A stretch of 64,000 bases of DNA, from positions 62,001 to 126,000 of the forward strand of contig CAVTZA010000007.1 in assembly GCA_963739085.1 (NCBI GenBank). The letters run 5' to 3'. Of the stretch, positions 31,504 through 42,550 are shown piece after piece. A model generated the notes under the pieces. That model was given only the letters and a program-made list of their open reading frames with translations, did not search any database and had not been told where the DNA came from. The DNA comes from DATFQE01 sp963739085 (GTDB lineage: Bacteria; Actinomycetota; Thermoleophilia; Gaiellales; Gaiellaceae). Position 1 is the stretch's first letter, and every line of letters starts with the position of its first letter. The translations under genes were made by a program, and so were the position numbers.

Positions 31504-31795
31504 CGGGAACCACCACCTCGCGGGCCGTCGAGACGAGCTCGTACTCCTGGCCGGAGAGGTAGCGCTCGGCGTCGTCGAGAAGACGCTCGAGCTCACCGTG
31601 CTCGCGGGCCACGCAGGCGACGGTCAGCCGTGCCCGTTGCCATAGGTCGTGATGGTCGACCTCGGCGACGGCGGCGCCGAACCGGTGCTGGAGCTGCGCC
31701 TTCGCCGACTTGACGAACTTGCGCTTGCCCTTGAGCGAGCCGCTCTCCGGGAAGTGCAGCTCGACCGAGAGGATGCCAACAAACCCCGCGTTCAT
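31496..31795 (-). CDS. ylxP: DUF503 protein YlxP
   Basis: A 99-residue DUF503 protein: VGILSVELHFPESGSLKGKR, FGAAVAEVDHHDLWQRARL and GELERLLDDAERYL are conserved family segments. YlxP is found between infB and rbfA in many bacteria and has been linked to 30S maturation. Here it is separated from infB by a plus-strand LVIVD-repeat gene, so it must have its own promoter in the 39 bases upstream. AGGA lies five bases before the ATG. Confidence 0.9.
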   Translation of the reverse strand: MNAGFVGILSVELHFPESGSLKGKRKFVKSAKAQLQHRFGAAVAEVDHHDLWQRARLTVACVAREHGELERLLDDAERYLSGQEYELVSTAREVVVPVD

Positions 31796-31834
31796 CAGGT
31801 CCTATTCAATCGGTAGCTCGTCGATCGGAGGACC

Positions 31835-33206
31835 ATGAGGCTCGTTCGCGCGCTCGTCCCCGCAGTCATCGCGACGCTTGCCGTCTCCGCAGCAGCTGCC
31901 GTGGCCTGCACGATGCACGCCTACGGCGCCGGCGCCGGCCTCGGCGCGCCGCTGCCCACCTCGCTCGACATGCTTTTCGCGCCGCGGCCGAAGGTCACGG
32001 GCCTCCGCGTGCTCTCCAACCTCAATCCAGGCGGCGGGTACCACGCCGACGTCTTCGCGCACAAGGGCTTCGCATACCTCTCGAGCTGGCACGGCGAAAA
32101 CTGCCCGTCGACCGGGGTGAGAGTCATCGACCTCGCCGACCTCCGCCGTCCGCAGCTCGTCTCGACCTTCGCCGACGCCGCCCGCGAGCCCGAGGTTCGG
32201 GGGACGTGGACGGAGAAGACGATCGTCCGCGAGGCCCGCACGGCGTCGTTCACGGGCACGCTCGCGGTGACGAGCATGCAGCACTGCGACGAGTCCGCGT
32301 TCCGCGGCTTCGGGCTCTACGACCTCACCGACCCGCGGCACCCGAAGCGGCTCTCGCTGGTGCGCACCGAGGGCGTGCGCGGCTCCCACGAGATCTGGCT
32401 GGAGAACGCGCGCGGCCACGTCTGGGTCTACACCGCGATCGTGCGCTCCGAGCTCCTGTCGTCGCCCGACTACGACCCGAACACCAAGACGGCGAAGCAT
32501 CCCGGTCTCGCGGACTTCCGCATCTTCGACGTCACCGACCCGCGCCGGCCCGTCCAGGTCGGGTCCTGGGGCTCGTGGCGGGCGCTCGGCATCCATCCCA
32601 ACGCCGGCCGCGGTGTCTACCCCGCGAACCTCGTGCACTCGGTGATCACCAACGACGCCGCCACGCGCGCCTACCTCTCCAACTGGGATCTGGGCACTGT
32701 GATCCTCGACATCTCCAATCCGGCCCGGCCACGCTTCCTCGGCCGGACGAAGCTGCCGGCGGCCGAGGCCGAGGGGGATGCCCACTCCGCGGCGCTCGCC
32801 AAGGGCGGCCGCGTCCTGATCGAGACGCACGAGACCTTCCTCGGCGCGCCGGTGCTCTTCGACATCTCGAACCCGCGCCGGCCGAAGCGCCTGGCGACGC
32901 TGCAGCTTCCCGCGGCGCTCAAGTCGCCGCGGCCGCACGTGCCGTACTTCGCGCACAGCGTCCACGACCCGAAGGTGCTCGGGAACCGCGCATTCTTCTC
33001 GTGGTACCGCCACGGAATCGTCGTGGCTGACATCTCGCAGCCCACGAAGCCGCGCATCGTTGCGCGCTTCCTCCCTCCCGGCACCAAGGATCCGGCCGGC
33101 GACACCTGCGGCGAGAGCTCGTGCGCGTTCGTATGGGGCGTCTACGCGACCAAGGACTACGTGCTCGCGTCCGACATGAACAGCGGGCTCTGGGTGCTGC
33201 GGCTGG

Positions 33207-33223
<17 letters not shown>
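31835..33223 (+). CDS. Secreted LVIVD-repeat (beta-propeller-like) protein
   Basis: A 462-residue exported protein. A signal peptide (1-24, ALVPAVIATLAVSAAAAVA) precedes repeats of the LVIVD type, each with a strand pair and a DhxDPxxP-like turn: VIDLADLRRPQ, LYDLTDPRHPK, IFDVTDPRRPV, ILDISNPARPR, LFDISNPRRPK, VADISQPTKPR. Such proteins form propellers and are extracellular, of unknown function. GGAGG lies five bases before the ATG. It stands in opposite orientation between infB and ylxP and its end overlaps the infB end by 17 bases: an insertion into a highly conserved operon. Confidence 0.88.
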
Positions 33224-35198
<1,975 letters not shown>

Positions 35199-35200
35199 GG

Positions 35201-35443
35201 CTATCCGCGATTGTAGAGGGCCGTCAGTGCCGGATCGATCTTCACGGTGCGCCGCAGGGTGCGATTGAAGGCCCGCGTCGTGGCCGCCCGCTCGAAGCAG
35301 GAGAGCCGCTTGCACGTATAGACGCCGCGGCCTTCCTCGCCCTTGCCGCGGACGAGCATGCCCGCCCGCTCGACGAAGCGGTAGAGCTCGGCCTTCGGCG
35401 CCTTGCGCCCACAGCCCGCACAGGTGCGGATCGCTTCCGTCAC
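35201..35443 (-). CDS. ylxR: YlxR family RNA-binding protein (DUF448)
   Basis: An 80-residue YlxR: RTCAGCGRKAPKAELYRFV, then GRGVYTCKRLSCFERA, the family's GRGxYxC motif. The four Cys may bind metal. YlxR (RnpM in B. subtilis) acts on RNase P RNA and is encoded between nusA and infB. The GTG start overlaps the nusA stop (GTGA). Confidence 0.95.
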   Translation of the reverse strand: MTEAIRTCAGCGRKAPKAELYRFVERAGMLVRGKGEEGRGVYTCKRLSCFERAATTRAFNRTLRRTVKIDPALTALYNRG

Positions 35444-36870
35444 GCGGACTTCTCGTCCTCCTCCTGCTGGGCCGGCTCGGGCTCCTCCGGGACGGCCTCG
35501 GCCGCGACGCCGGCCGGCTCCTCGGTCTCGTCGACCTCGGCTGTGGCACCGTCGCCGTTGGTGTCGGGGGTGACGACGCCGATCACGTTGACCGGCTCTC
35601 CTGCAGCCTCGCGCGCGGCCAGCTCCTGGTGGGCGGGCACGCCGCAGAAACGCGAGCCGGGGAGTGAGGCATTCGGGCAGCGCTTGCCGTTCGAGAGGAT
35701 CGCGGCGCAGCGGCCGGAGAACTCCTCCTCGTCGGCGCCGCCGCCGTAGGCCGCCTCCGCCTCGGCCTGGGCGAACTCCACGTCGCTCTGGATGTCGACC
35801 TTCCAGCCTGTCAGGCGGGCGGCGAGGCGGGCATTGAGGCCCTCCTTGCCGATCGCGAGCGCGAGCTGGTCCTCGGGCACGACGACGGTCGCCTCCTTCG
35901 TGTCGTCGTCGACGAAGACCTCGCGGACGCGGGCCGGCGAGAGCGCCTTCGCGATGAAGCGCGCCGGCTCCGTGTTCCACGGGATGATGTCGATCTTCTC
36001 TCCGCGGAGCTCCGAGACCACCATGCGCACGCGCGACCCGCGCGGGCCGACGCAGGCGCCGACGGGATCGACGCCCTGGGTATGCGACTCGACAGCGATC
36101 TTGGAGCGGTAACCCGGCTCACGCGCCACGCCGCGGATCTCGACCAGGCCGTCGGCGATCTCGGGTACCTCGAGCTCGAACAGCGTCCGGATGAGCTCGG
36201 GATCGCGCCGCGAGAGGATCACCTGCGGTCCCTTCGTCCCTGACCGCACCTCGGTGATGACGGCCTTGATCCGGCTGCCCTGCTCGTAGCGCTCTCCGTC
36301 CACCTGCTCGGAGCGCGGCAGCAGGGCCTCGACCTTGCCGAGGTCGACGAGCACGTTGTTGCGGTCGCCCGCCTGCTGGACGATGCCGGTCACGACCTCG
36401 GTGACGCGGTCGATGTACTCCTCGTACATCATCTGGCGCTCCGCCTCGCGGATCCGCTGTTGGATCACCTGCTTGGCCGTCTGGGCTGCGATGCGGCCGA
36501 AGTTCTCGGGCGTGACGTCCTCGCGCCGCATCTGGTCCTCGGGAACCTGCGACCACTCGATGTCGAGGTCGTCGTCGTTCAGCAGCGTGTGCGAGCGCTC
36601 GCCGTTCTCGGCCTCGAGCCGCTCCAGCTCCTCGAGGGCGCGTTCGCGGGCCTCGTCCAGGAGCCGCTCCTCGAGATCGGGCGGCAGCTCGATGGCGTGG
36701 ACGCGGAAGTCGCCTTCGTCGTCGATCTCGACGACCGCGTGGCGGGCTGCGCCCGGGGTCTTCTTGTACGCGGCGAGCAGGCCGTCCTCGAGCGCGTGCA
36801 CCAGCACGCCCTCGTCGATGCCCTTCTCGCGCTCGAGCGCGCGAACCGCCTCGATGATCTCTCGGCTCAT
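35440..36870 (-). CDS. nusA: Transcription factor NusA with C-terminal Cys/His cluster
   Basis: A 476-residue NusA: N-terminal RNA-polymerase-binding domain (1-130), S1 domain (about 135-205), and two KH domains (about 205-350, GVDPVGACVGPRGSRVRMV and LAIGKEGLNARLAARLTGW). After the KH domains comes an unusual cluster GRCAAILSNGKRCPNASLPG then SRFCGVPAH, a possible Cys3-His zinc knuckle near 385-415, and an acidic Glu/Ala/Pro tail. NusA governs pausing, termination and antitermination. It lies one base after rimP and overlaps ylxR; the operon leader carries an intrinsic terminator that NusA could act upon. Confidence 0.96.
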   Translation of the reverse strand: MSREIIEAVRALEREKGIDEGVLVHALEDGLLAAYKKTPGAARHAVVEIDDEGDFRVHAIELPPDLEERLLDEARERALEELERLEAENGERSHTLLNDDDLDIEWSQVPEDQMRREDVTPENFGRIAAQTAKQVIQQRIREAERQMMYEEYIDRVTEVVTGIVQQAGDRNNVLVDLGKVEALLPRSEQVDGERYEQGSRIKAVITEVRSGTKGPQVILSRRDPELIRTLFELEVPEIADGLVEIRGVAREPGYRSKIAVESHTQGVDPVGACVGPRGSRVRMVVSELRGEKIDIIPWNTEPARFIAKALSPARVREVFVDDDTKEATVVVPEDQLALAIGKEGLNARLAARLTGWKVDIQSDVEFAQAEAEAAYGGGADEEEFSGRCAAILSNGKRCPNASLPGSRFCGVPAHQELAAREAAGEPVNVIGVVTPDTNGDGATAEVDETEEPAGVAAEAVPEEPEPAQQEEDEKSA

Positions 36871-36871
36871 G

Positions 36872-37324
36872 TCAGTCCCTCGATCCGTCGTCGATCAGAT
36901 TTCCCCGCACGATCGCGTCGTACGGGATCTCCACCGGGTCGGCGCCACCGGGAGCGACCTTCAGGCCGCGCTCCCCTGCCGACACCAGCTCGCCGCGAAA
37001 GCGCTTGCGGCCGCCGAACTCGGAGGTCGTCCGTAGCTCGACCTTTCGCCCCACCGCCCGCTCGAAGTGCGCGGGCTTGCGCAGCGGCCGCTCGCTGCCG
37101 GGTGAGGACACGTCGACCGAGTAGTTGCGCAGGTACGGGCGGAGCACGTTCGTGACCCGCTCACACAGCGCATGGTCGACGCCCTTCGGATGGTCGACGA
37201 ACACGACGAAGCGCTCGGGCCCTGCGAGCTCGAGTGCGAGAACCTCCACGCCGGGAATCGCCCCTTCGACCGTGGGTGCGACTTCCCGAAAGAGTTGCTG
37301 TTCCTTGTCGTGTACTTCCGCCAT
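36872..37324 (-). CDS. rimP: Ribosome maturation factor RimP
   Basis: A 150-residue RimP: VEVLALELAGPERFVVFVDHPKGVDHALCERVTNVL, DVSSPGSERPLRKPAHFERAVGRKVEL, and a C-terminal SH3-like domain. RimP assists 30S assembly. First gene of the rimP-nusA-ylxR-infB operon. The ATG follows GGGGAAGG closely. A stem-loop with a T5 run ends 12 bases before the start codon, so expression is likely controlled by premature termination. Confidence 0.94.
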   Translation of the reverse strand: MAEVHDKEQQLFREVAPTVEGAIPGVEVLALELAGPERFVVFVDHPKGVDHALCERVTNVLRPYLRNYSVDVSSPGSERPLRKPAHFERAVGRKVELRTTSEFGGRKRFRGELVSAGERGLKVAPGGADPVEIPYDAIVRGNLIDDGSRD

Positions 37325-37335
37325 CCTTCCCCTCT

Positions 37336-37364
37336 AACAAAAATGGGCGCCACCGCGCCCATTT
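37336..37364 (-). terminator. Intrinsic terminator/attenuator in the rimP-nusA operon leader
   Basis: On the minus strand AAATGGGCGC pairs perfectly with GCGCCCATTT (10 base pairs, loop GGTG), followed by TTGTT, giving a TTTTTGTT run. No minus-strand gene ends upstream of it, since the neighbour at 37453 is on the plus strand. The hairpin therefore belongs to the leader of rimP and is an attenuator rather than an end-of-gene terminator. Confidence 0.8.
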
Positions 37365-37394
37365 CGCCAAGCCGGTGAAATGTGGTCGGAGATC

Positions 37395-37400
37395 AGAATA
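37395..37400 (-). promoter_or_regulatory. Candidate -10 of the rimP-nusA-infB operon
   Basis: TATTCT on the minus strand fits TANNNT and lies about 30 bases before the leader hairpin, giving a leader of roughly 65 bases. No good -35 is seen at 16-18 bases. Confidence 0.4.
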
Positions 37401-37452
37401 GCAACCGGTTCAGTGCCTAGCCGAGCGGCCGCGGGCGACGTCTAAGAGAGCG

Positions 37453-38700
37453 ATGGAGGGCTTGAACCGCAGGCAGCTCCTCGTCCGCACGGGCGTGGCC
37501 CTCGCCGCGGCCGGCCGTGTCGATCTCGAGGAGGTCGCAGCGGCGCCGGCTGCGGACACCGCGCTCGGCTGGGACGACGTACGGCGGCAGTTTCGGCTCT
37601 CGCCCGGGCTGATCCACATGGGCGGGCTCTACCTTGCTTCGCATCCCGGGCCCGTGCGGCGCGCGATCGACCGCCACCGGCGCGGCCTCGACGCCGATCC
37701 GGTGGGCTACCTGCACCGTTACGGCGACCCGCTCGAGGCGGCCGTGCTGCGCCAGGCGGGTGCGCTACCTCGGGGCCAGGCCCGTCGACATCGCGCTCAC
37801 CGACTCGACGACCATGGGGCTCGGCCTGCTCTACGGCGGGCTCAGACTGCAGCCCGGCCAGGAGGTCGTGACGACGACCCACGACTTCTACGCCACGCAT
37901 GAGTCGCTGCGGCTCGCCGCCGGAGCGCTCGGCGCGACGATGCGGCGGGTCACGCTGTACCGCGATCCCGCAGCGTGCGACCGAGGCGGAGATCGTGGAC
38001 TCCGTCGTGCGCGCGCGTCGGCGCGGGCACGGCGGTGCGTCGCGTTGACCTGGGTGCACTCGGGCACGGGCGTGAAGCTGCCGATCGCGAAGATCGCCCA
38101 GGCTCTGCGCGACCGCGGCCGCCCGCTGCTGTGCGTCGACGGCGTGCACGCGCTCGGCGTCGAACCGGTGGACGTGGGAGCGCTGGGCTGCGACTTCCTC
38201 GTCGCCGGCTGCCACAAGTGGCTGTTCGGGCCGCGCGGCACCGGTGTCGTCTGGGGACGTGCGTCCGCCTGGCCGCGCGCACGCCCGACGATTCCGGCCT
38301 TCTCGGGCGGCTCGCACGGCCCGCGACATGACGCCCGGCGGCTTCCACTCGTTCGAGCACCGCTGGGCGCTCGCCGACGCGTTCCGGTTCCACTCGCAGA
38401 TCGGGAAGAGCCGGGTCAGCGCCCGGATCCACGTGCTGAACCGGCGGCTGAAGGCGGGGCTCGCGAGCGATGTCGCACGTGCGGCTCATCACGCCTGCGA
38501 GCGACGCGGTCTCGGCCGGCATCGTCGTCTTCTCGGTCGACCGGCTCAGCCCGAGCGCCGTGGTGGCGGGGTTGCGCCGACGGCGGATCGTCGCGACGGA
38601 GACGCCCTACTCCCCGTCCTACCCGCGGCTCGCGCCCGGGCTCCTCAACACGCCCGGCGAGGTCGACCGCGTCCTCGCGGCCGTGCGCGCGCTCCGCTAA
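37453..38700 (+). pseudogene. Class-V aminotransferase (isopenicillin-N-epimerase-like) with five frameshifts
   Basis: Segments in three frames join to one PLP enzyme of about 414 residues. Order: a Tat-like start (NRRQLLVRTGVALAAAG), LIHMGGLYLASHPGPVRRAI, ARPVDIALTDSTTMGLGLLY, DFYATHESLRLAAGALG, ATEAEIVDSVVRARRRG, TWVHSGTGVKLPIAKI, CVDGVHALGVEPVDVGALG, the PLP-lysine segment AGCHKWLFGPRGTG, GGFHSFEHRWALADAFRFH, and a normal C-terminus ending VDRVLAAVRALR. Frame changes lie near 37760, 37975, 38032, 38320 and 38468. Their sum restores the frame, so single-base indels rather than one event are needed. Either decaying or badly sequenced. Confidence 0.75.
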
Positions 38701-38759
38701 CAGGAGCGCGGGACCCCCGCCGGCAGCCGGCGCGGCTCCAGCACCGAGGGTTCCCACCG

Positions 38760-39197
38760 TCAGAGATCGAGCACGATCGTCACCGGGCCGTCGTTGACGA
38801 GCTCAACCGCCATGCGCGCGCCGAAGACGCCGGTCCGGGCGACGATGCCCAGCGCGCGAAGCGCCTCCGCGAACGCCTCGTAGACGGGCTCGGCTTCCTC
38901 GGGGGGAGCTGCCGCGGCGAAGCTCGGCCGGTTGCCCTTCTCCGTGTCCGCGATCAGCGTGAACTGGCTGACGACGAGGGCCTTGCCGCCCGTGTCGAGG
39001 ACACTTCGGTCGAACCTGCCCGCCTCGTTCTCGAAGACCCGCAGCCGGGCGATCTTGCCGGCCAGGCGTTCCGCGTCGGCCGCCGTGTCGCCGTGGGCCA
39101 CGCCGAGGAGCACGCAGAGCCCGGCGCCGATCTCGGCGCGCACCGTTCCGTCGACCGTCACCTGGGCCGCGGACACACGCTGGACGACCGCCCTCAT
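38760..39197 (-). CDS. dtd: D-aminoacyl-tRNA deacylase
   Basis: A 145-residue DTD: MRAVVQRVSAAQVTVDG start, the active-site SQFTL (VVSQFTLIADTEKGNRPSF) and the cross-subunit Gly-cisPro motif NDGPVTI near the C-terminus. It removes D-amino acids (and Gly from tRNA-Ala) from mischarged tRNA. ATG start; it is followed by the end of the convergent aminotransferase remnant. No operon partner is closer than 42 bases. Confidence 0.95.
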   Translation of the reverse strand: MRAVVQRVSAAQVTVDGTVRAEIGAGLCVLLGVAHGDTAADAERLAGKIARLRVFENEAGRFDRSVLDTGGKALVVSQFTLIADTEKGNRPSFAAAAPPEEAEPVYEAFAEALRALGIVARTGVFGARMAVELVNDGPVTIVLDL

Positions 39198-39239
39198 CGC
39201 AAGCGCGACTATGACCGATACACGGCCGGGGTCCCTCCG

Positions 39240-39584
39240 CTAGTTCCGTATGCGGGACGCGTAGCGCCGGCTCGACGGCCGGAGCGAGCTCGCCAGCTTG
39301 TAGTGCCCGTTGGCCTCGGCGTCGCGGCCGCGCTTCTCGAGGCAGCGCCCGAGCGCGTAGTGCGCGTAGTCGTCGGTGGGCGACAGCTCGAGCATCGCCC
39401 GGAACTCGGCCTCTGCCTCCTCGTAGCGGCGCAGGCGGAAGTACGCGATGCCGAGCGCCTCGCGGATCGATGCCTTGCGCGGCTCGCGCCGCTTCGCCTT
39501 CTCGAGGGAGACCGTGGCCTGCGCCGCCATGCCCTGCCGGAGCTGGCCGCGGCCGCGCTGGAAGAGGTCGTACGTCTCGCTCAT
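39240..39584 (-). CDS. TPR-repeat protein
   Basis: A 114-residue protein of about three tetratricopeptide repeats (GQLRQGMAAQATVSLEKAKRREP, ALGIAYFRLRRYEEAEAEFRAMLELSP, AHYALGRCLEKRGRDAEANGHYKLASSLRP). TPRs mediate protein contacts. The ATG overlaps the stop of the nucleotidyltransferase gene (ATGA), so the two are co-translated. Partner unknown. Confidence 0.88.
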   Translation of the reverse strand: MSETYDLFQRGRGQLRQGMAAQATVSLEKAKRREPRKASIREALGIAYFRLRRYEEAEAEFRAMLELSPTDDYAHYALGRCLEKRGRDAEANGHYKLASSLRPSSRRYASRIRN

Positions 39585-40285
39585 ATCTCCTTCAAGTAGG
39601 AAAAGTTCTCTCGAAGCAAGTCAACCGGACGCGTCAAGTCTCGGGTCGGGCCGATCTCGAAGCCGAGCACGCGGGCACCCGCGTCGATCGCTCGCTGGTA
39701 CGCGGCGGCCAGCTCGTACGGCGGCCCGGCCAGCCGGTCGACTTCCTGCGCCACCGGCGGTCCGAGGCCCCACAGCGCGGCCGAGCCGAGACGGTTGTCG
39801 GGATCGTCGTCGACCACTCGGCTGACCGTTCCGTCCGCCTCGATGAGCACGGGTGGGCGCTCCGGCCCTGCCGGCGGCTCCGCCCGCACCGCCACGGCGC
39901 CGTCCGCGCCGGAGGACTCGAAGGCGGCGGCAAAGCGTGCGACGTCCCCACGGCGGTAGACCGTGTCGGCCGCGACGACGAGCGCGGGCATCCGCGCCCC
40001 GCCCACGAGCGCGAGCCGCACCGCGTCCCCCGAGCCGTCCGCCCGCGGCTGCCGGACGTACTCGACGCGCAGGCCGAAGCCGCTGCCGTCGCCGACGAGC
40101 CCCTCGAGCACTTCGGCGAGATGCCCGGACACGACCGTGACGCGCTCGACCCCGGCAGCTGCCAGCTCGCGTAGCAGGGTCGCGATCACGGGCCGGCCGT
40201 CGATCGGGAGCACCGGCTTGGGCCAGGTCTCCGTGAGCGGGCGCAGGCGCGTCCCCTCCCCCGCCGCCATGACGATCGCCTCCAC
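39581..40285 (-). CDS. Sugar nucleotidyltransferase (NTP_transferase family)
   Basis: A 234-residue protein with the GlmU/RmlA-like signature AIVMAAGEGTRLRPLTETWPKPVLPI at the N-terminus and a DT motif (VAADTVY) in place of the usual metal-binding D-x-D. It lacks a left-handed helix acyltransferase domain. It probably activates a sugar-1-phosphate; which one is not visible. It lies six bases after the transglutaminase-like gene and overlaps the TPR gene. Confidence 0.87.
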   Translation of the reverse strand: MEAIVMAAGEGTRLRPLTETWPKPVLPIDGRPVIATLLRELAAAGVERVTVVSGHLAEVLEGLVGDGSGFGLRVEYVRQPRADGSGDAVRLALVGGARMPALVVAADTVYRRGDVARFAAAFESSGADGAVAVRAEPPAGPERPPVLIEADGTVSRVVDDDPDNRLGSAALWGLGPPVAQEVDRLAGPPYELAAAYQRAIDAGARVLGFEIGPTRDLTRPVDLLRENFSYLKEI

Positions 40286-40291
40286 GGCGGG

Positions 40292-42550
40292 TCAGACGGC
40301 GAGCGAGCGCAGGCTGAGCAGGCCGCGGGTGCGGCTCGGGACGCTCAGCCGGGCGCGGAGGGCCTTGCGGACGCGGCGCAGCTCCCGTCGGGCCTGCGTC
40401 GCGGCCTCGCCTGCCCGGTCGGGCGGGCCGAACCGGGCCACCGTCAGCGCCTCGACCAGCCGCGTCGGGTCGACGCCGAACTGCCGTTCGAGGATCCGCC
40501 CGAGCTCCGTCGGCGTGGCGCTGACCGGAACCGGCACGCCCTGATCGGCCATGAAGCCGACGAGGTCGCGGCGGGTTGCGCCGGCGAGTGCCCGCGGATC
40601 GCGGGTCAGGTAGCGGGCGCTGCGCCGGACGAGCTTCGCGGCGGTCAGCAGCACCGCGGCGGCCAGCGCGAGCAGGACGAGCAGCGTCACGATTCCCCTC
40701 CCGGCGCGGTTCCTGTCGCTCGCGCCCGGGCCACCCTGCCGCGCTCCGCCCGGATCGGCGCCGCGCGGCCGGTCGGGCCCCTGCGCCTCGCGGAACAGCT
40801 CGCTCGCGCGGTCGCCGGCACCGAACACCGCTCCCTGCGCACCACCGACGTCGAAGCGCAGCGACGACGAGGAGTAGGTGGCCCCGAGCTGGCCGCGACC
40901 GGGCGTCGGGTCGAAGGGGAGCCAGCCGTAGCCCTTGAACCACACCTCGACCCATGTGTGCGCGTTCCGGTCGACGACGATCCAGCGCTTCTCCTCACGG
41001 TCGTAGCGCCCGGAGGTGAAGCCGGCAGCGACGCGGGCCGGGATGCCGAGCTCCCGCAGCATCAGGGCCATTGCGCCGGCGAAGTGCTGGCAGTAGCCGC
41101 GCTTCGTCGACATCACGAACGAAACGAGCGCGGGCGTCCCGGCCGGCGTCGGCGGCTGCTCGTCGTAGACGAAGCCGCCGCGACCGCGGAACCAGGCCTC
41201 GAGCGCGACGACTGCCGCATATGGATTGCGCGGTGTCCCGACGACGTTCCGTGCCTGGCGGTAGAGCCGGCCGTAGGGCGCGAGCCGCGGGTCGCGGCGA
41301 AAGACGTCGGCCACGATCCGCTCTCTCCCCGCCTGCCCGAAGGCGGGCATGTCGACGCCGTCGACCGAGAGGAACGGCGAGCTCATGAAGTCGGGGTACG
41401 CGGCCTTCGAGCGGGCCAGCTGCTGCGGCGACGGCTCGGGCGCGTAGCTCCAGACCGTGTACTCGTCTCCGCGCTGGGTGCCGCCGTCGACGTCGGCGAC
41501 GTTGCCGAACCAGTACGTGACGTCACGGCCTTCCGTGTCGTAGGCGACCGGCACGCTGGCGCCGATCAGATGGTTGTCGCGCAGCGCGTCGACGTGGACG
41601 AACGCGCGGCGCCAGTTCCTCCGGTTGCGCGCGGCGGCCGGGAGCAGCGGGTCGTCCGCGAGGTCGTCCACACCGTCGAGCGTCGACGACGGAGGACCGC
41701 GGTCGAAGAGATCCTCGACCCAGCGACCGCGCGTGAACGTGTCGAGGGTCGTGGCCCGCCAGTAGACGGCCCGGTTGGGCGCGTCGATCGTGAGGACCTT
41801 GGTCGGCTTCTCCGGGAACTCGATCCCGGCGTAGTTCGCGTTCCACACGTACTCCACGCCGATCGACGCCTTGGTGAGGCTGCGGACGTCCCAGGTCCGC
41901 CAGCCGTCCACGAACTCGCCGCGGGCGATCGAGGGGGAAGTCGAGACGACGAGCGCGCCCAGCACGACCGCCGCGCCCGCGAGCACGGGCTGTCGGAGGT
42001 CGAGGGTCGGCAGCGCGCGCATCCCGGCGAAGAGGAGCAACGCCGCGGCGAGGATGACGGTGCCGCGGGCGAGGTCGCCGCCTCCGGTCAGGATCGTCGC
42101 CGGCCACCCCGCACCCAAGATCAGCGCCGCCGACGCGAGCAGCGGCCGACGTCCGGCGATGGCGAGCGCCAGGACGACGCAGAAGACGAAGACGGCGACG
42201 AGGATCGCGCCGTGCATCGCGGCGTGGTCGCTGGCGCGAAACGGCAGGTTGACCTCGAAGAACGCCTCGAAGCCGTTCCAAAGGCGCGAGAGCGCAGGCC
42301 CGAAGAAGTCCTCGTCCCGGAAGGGCCGCGCATCGAGCACCGAGGCGTCGAGCGCCACATTGATTGCGATCGCGGACACGACGAGCAGCGCGCCGACACG
42401 CGCCCAGAGCGGGCGTACGAGCGCCGGAAGCAGCGCCAGCGCGGCGAGCCACAGAAACCGCGCCTGTCCCTCCCCGCCCTGCTCGAGCCGCGCCCAGAAG
42501 GTCGCGATGAGAAAGGCGGGCAGCACGTAGAGGAGCGCTGTTCTAGCCAT
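40292..42550 (-). CDS. Membrane transglutaminase-like protein (TgpA/DUF3488 type)
   Basis: A 752-residue membrane protein: about six N-terminal helices (to about 205), an extracytoplasmic region with a transglutaminase core, one more helix near 640-660, and a cytoplasmic tail with DUF4129-like features. The catalytic triad is visible as Cys in KRGYCQHFAGAM, His in NAHTWVEVWF and Asp in LPFDPTPGRG. The ATG is at 42550, overlapping the DUF58 stop. The moxR-DUF58-tgpA trio is conserved in actinobacteria; the AAA+ ATPase is thought to act on the DUF58 protein, and TgpA-like proteins are essential in some species. Confidence 0.92.
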   Translation of the reverse strand: MARTALLYVLPAFLIATFWARLEQGGEGQARFLWLAALALLPALVRPLWARVGALLVVSAIAINVALDASVLDARPFRDEDFFGPALSRLWNGFEAFFEVNLPFRASDHAAMHGAILVAVFVFCVVLALAIAGRRPLLASAALILGAGWPATILTGGGDLARGTVILAAALLLFAGMRALPTLDLRQPVLAGAAVVLGALVVSTSPSIARGEFVDGWRTWDVRSLTKASIGVEYVWNANYAGIEFPEKPTKVLTIDAPNRAVYWRATTLDTFTRGRWVEDLFDRGPPSSTLDGVDDLADDPLLPAAARNRRNWRRAFVHVDALRDNHLIGASVPVAYDTEGRDVTYWFGNVADVDGGTQRGDEYTVWSYAPEPSPQQLARSKAAYPDFMSSPFLSVDGVDMPAFGQAGRERIVADVFRRDPRLAPYGRLYRQARNVVGTPRNPYAAVVALEAWFRGRGGFVYDEQPPTPAGTPALVSFVMSTKRGYCQHFAGAMALMLRELGIPARVAAGFTSGRYDREEKRWIVVDRNAHTWVEVWFKGYGWLPFDPTPGRGQLGATYSSSSLRFDVGGAQGAVFGAGDRASELFREAQGPDRPRGADPGGARQGGPGASDRNRAGRGIVTLLVLLALAAAVLLTAAKLVRRSARYLTRDPRALAGATRRDLVGFMADQGVPVPVSATPTELGRILERQFGVDPTRLVEALTVARFGPPDRAGEAATQARRELRRVRKALRARLSVPSRTRGLLSLRSLAV

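Noticed and set aside
37336..37364. The rimP-leader hairpin as the terminator of an upstream gene
   Set aside because: The only gene upstream in that direction is on the opposite strand and starts at 37453, so no minus-strand transcript ends here except that of rimP itself.
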